DNA from: JBBSDP01 sp963754335
GTDB taxonomy: Bacteria > Planctomycetota > Phycisphaerae > Tepidisphaerales > Tepidisphaeraceae
Direction: 5' to 3'
Assembly (NCBI GenBank): GCA_963754335.1
Contig: CAVWFQ010000005.1
Coordinates: 1,674,001-1,738,000 of the forward strand
Length of the DNA: 64,000 nucleotides
The position numbers and the translations under genes were made by a program. Every line of letters starts with the position of its first letter. Position 1 is the stretch's first letter. Below, piece after piece: positions 63,507 through 64,000 of this stretch. The notes beneath the pieces were generated by a model. It saw only the letters and a list, made by a program, of their open reading frames with translations, did not search any database and was not told the origin of the DNA.

Positions 63507-64000
63507 ATGAGTGAGCAGAATGGCCAATCGCGTCGCGAATTTTTGAAGAGTTCAGCTGGCGTCGTCGCTGCTTCGACAGTGGCGGGGGGACTGTTGTCCG
63601 GAACCGCTTATGCGGCGGATGACAATACGCTGAAGATCGCCCTCATCGGATGCGGCGGCCGCGGAGGGGCGCCTGCGGACAGGCGCTCAGCACCGCCGGA
63701 CCGATCAAACTGGTGGCGGTTGCCGATGCCTTCGAAGACAACGCCCGGAACAAGCTCAAAGATCTCAAAGGCCAGTTCGGCGATAAAGTCGACGTGAAAG
63801 ACGATCATGTTTTCTCCGGCTTCGACGCCTACAAGCAGGCGATCGACTGCGGGATCGACCTGGTCCTCATCGCCACGCCTCCCGGCTTCCGCCCCATTCA
63901 CTTTGAATATGCAGTTCAGCAAGACAAGCACGTCTTCATGGAAAAGCCGCTCGCAACCGACGCCGAAGGCGTTCGCAAGGTGATCGCGGCCGCGGAGGTC
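63507..64000 (+). CDS. TAT-exported Gfo/Idh/MocA oxidoreductase, frameshifted, cut by window end
   Basis: ATG 63507 with GAGGAG upstream. SRREFLKSSAGVVAAS is the twin-arginine signal, SGTAYAADDNTLKIALIGCG opens the Rossmann fold. One base is missing in the G-run at 63663-63668; the other frame continues GQALSTAGPIKLVAVADAFE, FSGFDAYKQAIDCGIDLVLI and HVFMEKPLATDAEG (EKP) to the end. Second exported member of this group in the window; co-transcribed with the SUMF1-type gene by spacing. Confidence 0.87.

Overview
The window looks like a chromosomal segment of a GC-rich Planctomycetota bacterium, probably a Phycisphaerae/Tepidisphaerales relative (inference). The pointers are: an LEP-x-ESR cell-surface N-terminus on a giant RHS protein, a planctomycete-style pseudopilin with a terminal DGH motif, twin-arginine Gfo/Idh/MocA oxidoreductases, a secreted SUMF1-type protein, bactofilins, many lipoproteins and several families of dispersed palindromic repeats.

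Layout. 1-7.7 kb (+): a sugar-nucleotide operon holding a complete set for GDP-D-glycero-D-manno-heptose (HddA kinase, nucleotidyltransferase, GmhA isomerase, GmhB phosphatase) with a transaldolase that could supply sedoheptulose 7-phosphate and a family 2 glycosyltransferase; a mismatch uracil-DNA glycosylase (Mug) sits at its head. 8.2-13.3 kb: six lipoproteins around an LpoB/YcfL-like module. 13.3-16.4 kb (-): a PIN toxin-antitoxin pair, a ParD antitoxin, an unknown 408-aa protein and a YkgJ protein. 16.5-26 kb (-): PQQ propeller protein, LolCDE-like ABC exporter, glycosyltransferase, sodium:solute symporter with its DUF3311 partner. 26-34.8 kb: DUF748 protein and lipid-anchored truncated globin, pseudopilin, two-component pair, TlpA-TPR protein, tRNA-His, hisF, a membrane protein.

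35-50 kb is the accessory core, almost all on the minus strand. A ~2,550-residue RHS protein (42025-49696) is followed by a 4-base-overlapping membrane protein. Beyond it lies a displaced RHS 3' module whose C-terminal tip carries a HEQAH zinc-protease-like motif, followed by a small lipoprotein, and then a third 30-codon RHS scrap. The pieces are separated by two copies of a REP-type (Y1) transposase element with shared ends, a lone IS66 tnpA, a small GTAA/TTAC-ended element and a group II intron-like fragment. This is the best candidate for a little-described system: a planctomycete polymorphic toxin locus with swappable tips.

50-64 kb: a double-domain LPS kinase and a heptosyltransferase (which tie back to the heptose operon), two bactofilins, hflX, a GIY-YIG-like protein, a decayed VapC with its antitoxin, a planctomycete secreted protein, two Gfo/Idh oxidoreductases, a SUMF1-type protein and several small genes.

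Caution: at least two dozen otherwise convincing genes or gene segments are broken by single-base frame changes (hflX 3, ABC permease 3, glycosyltransferase 3 and others). This pattern fits uncorrected long-read indels better than mass gene decay, so most are annotated as single genes spanning the break.
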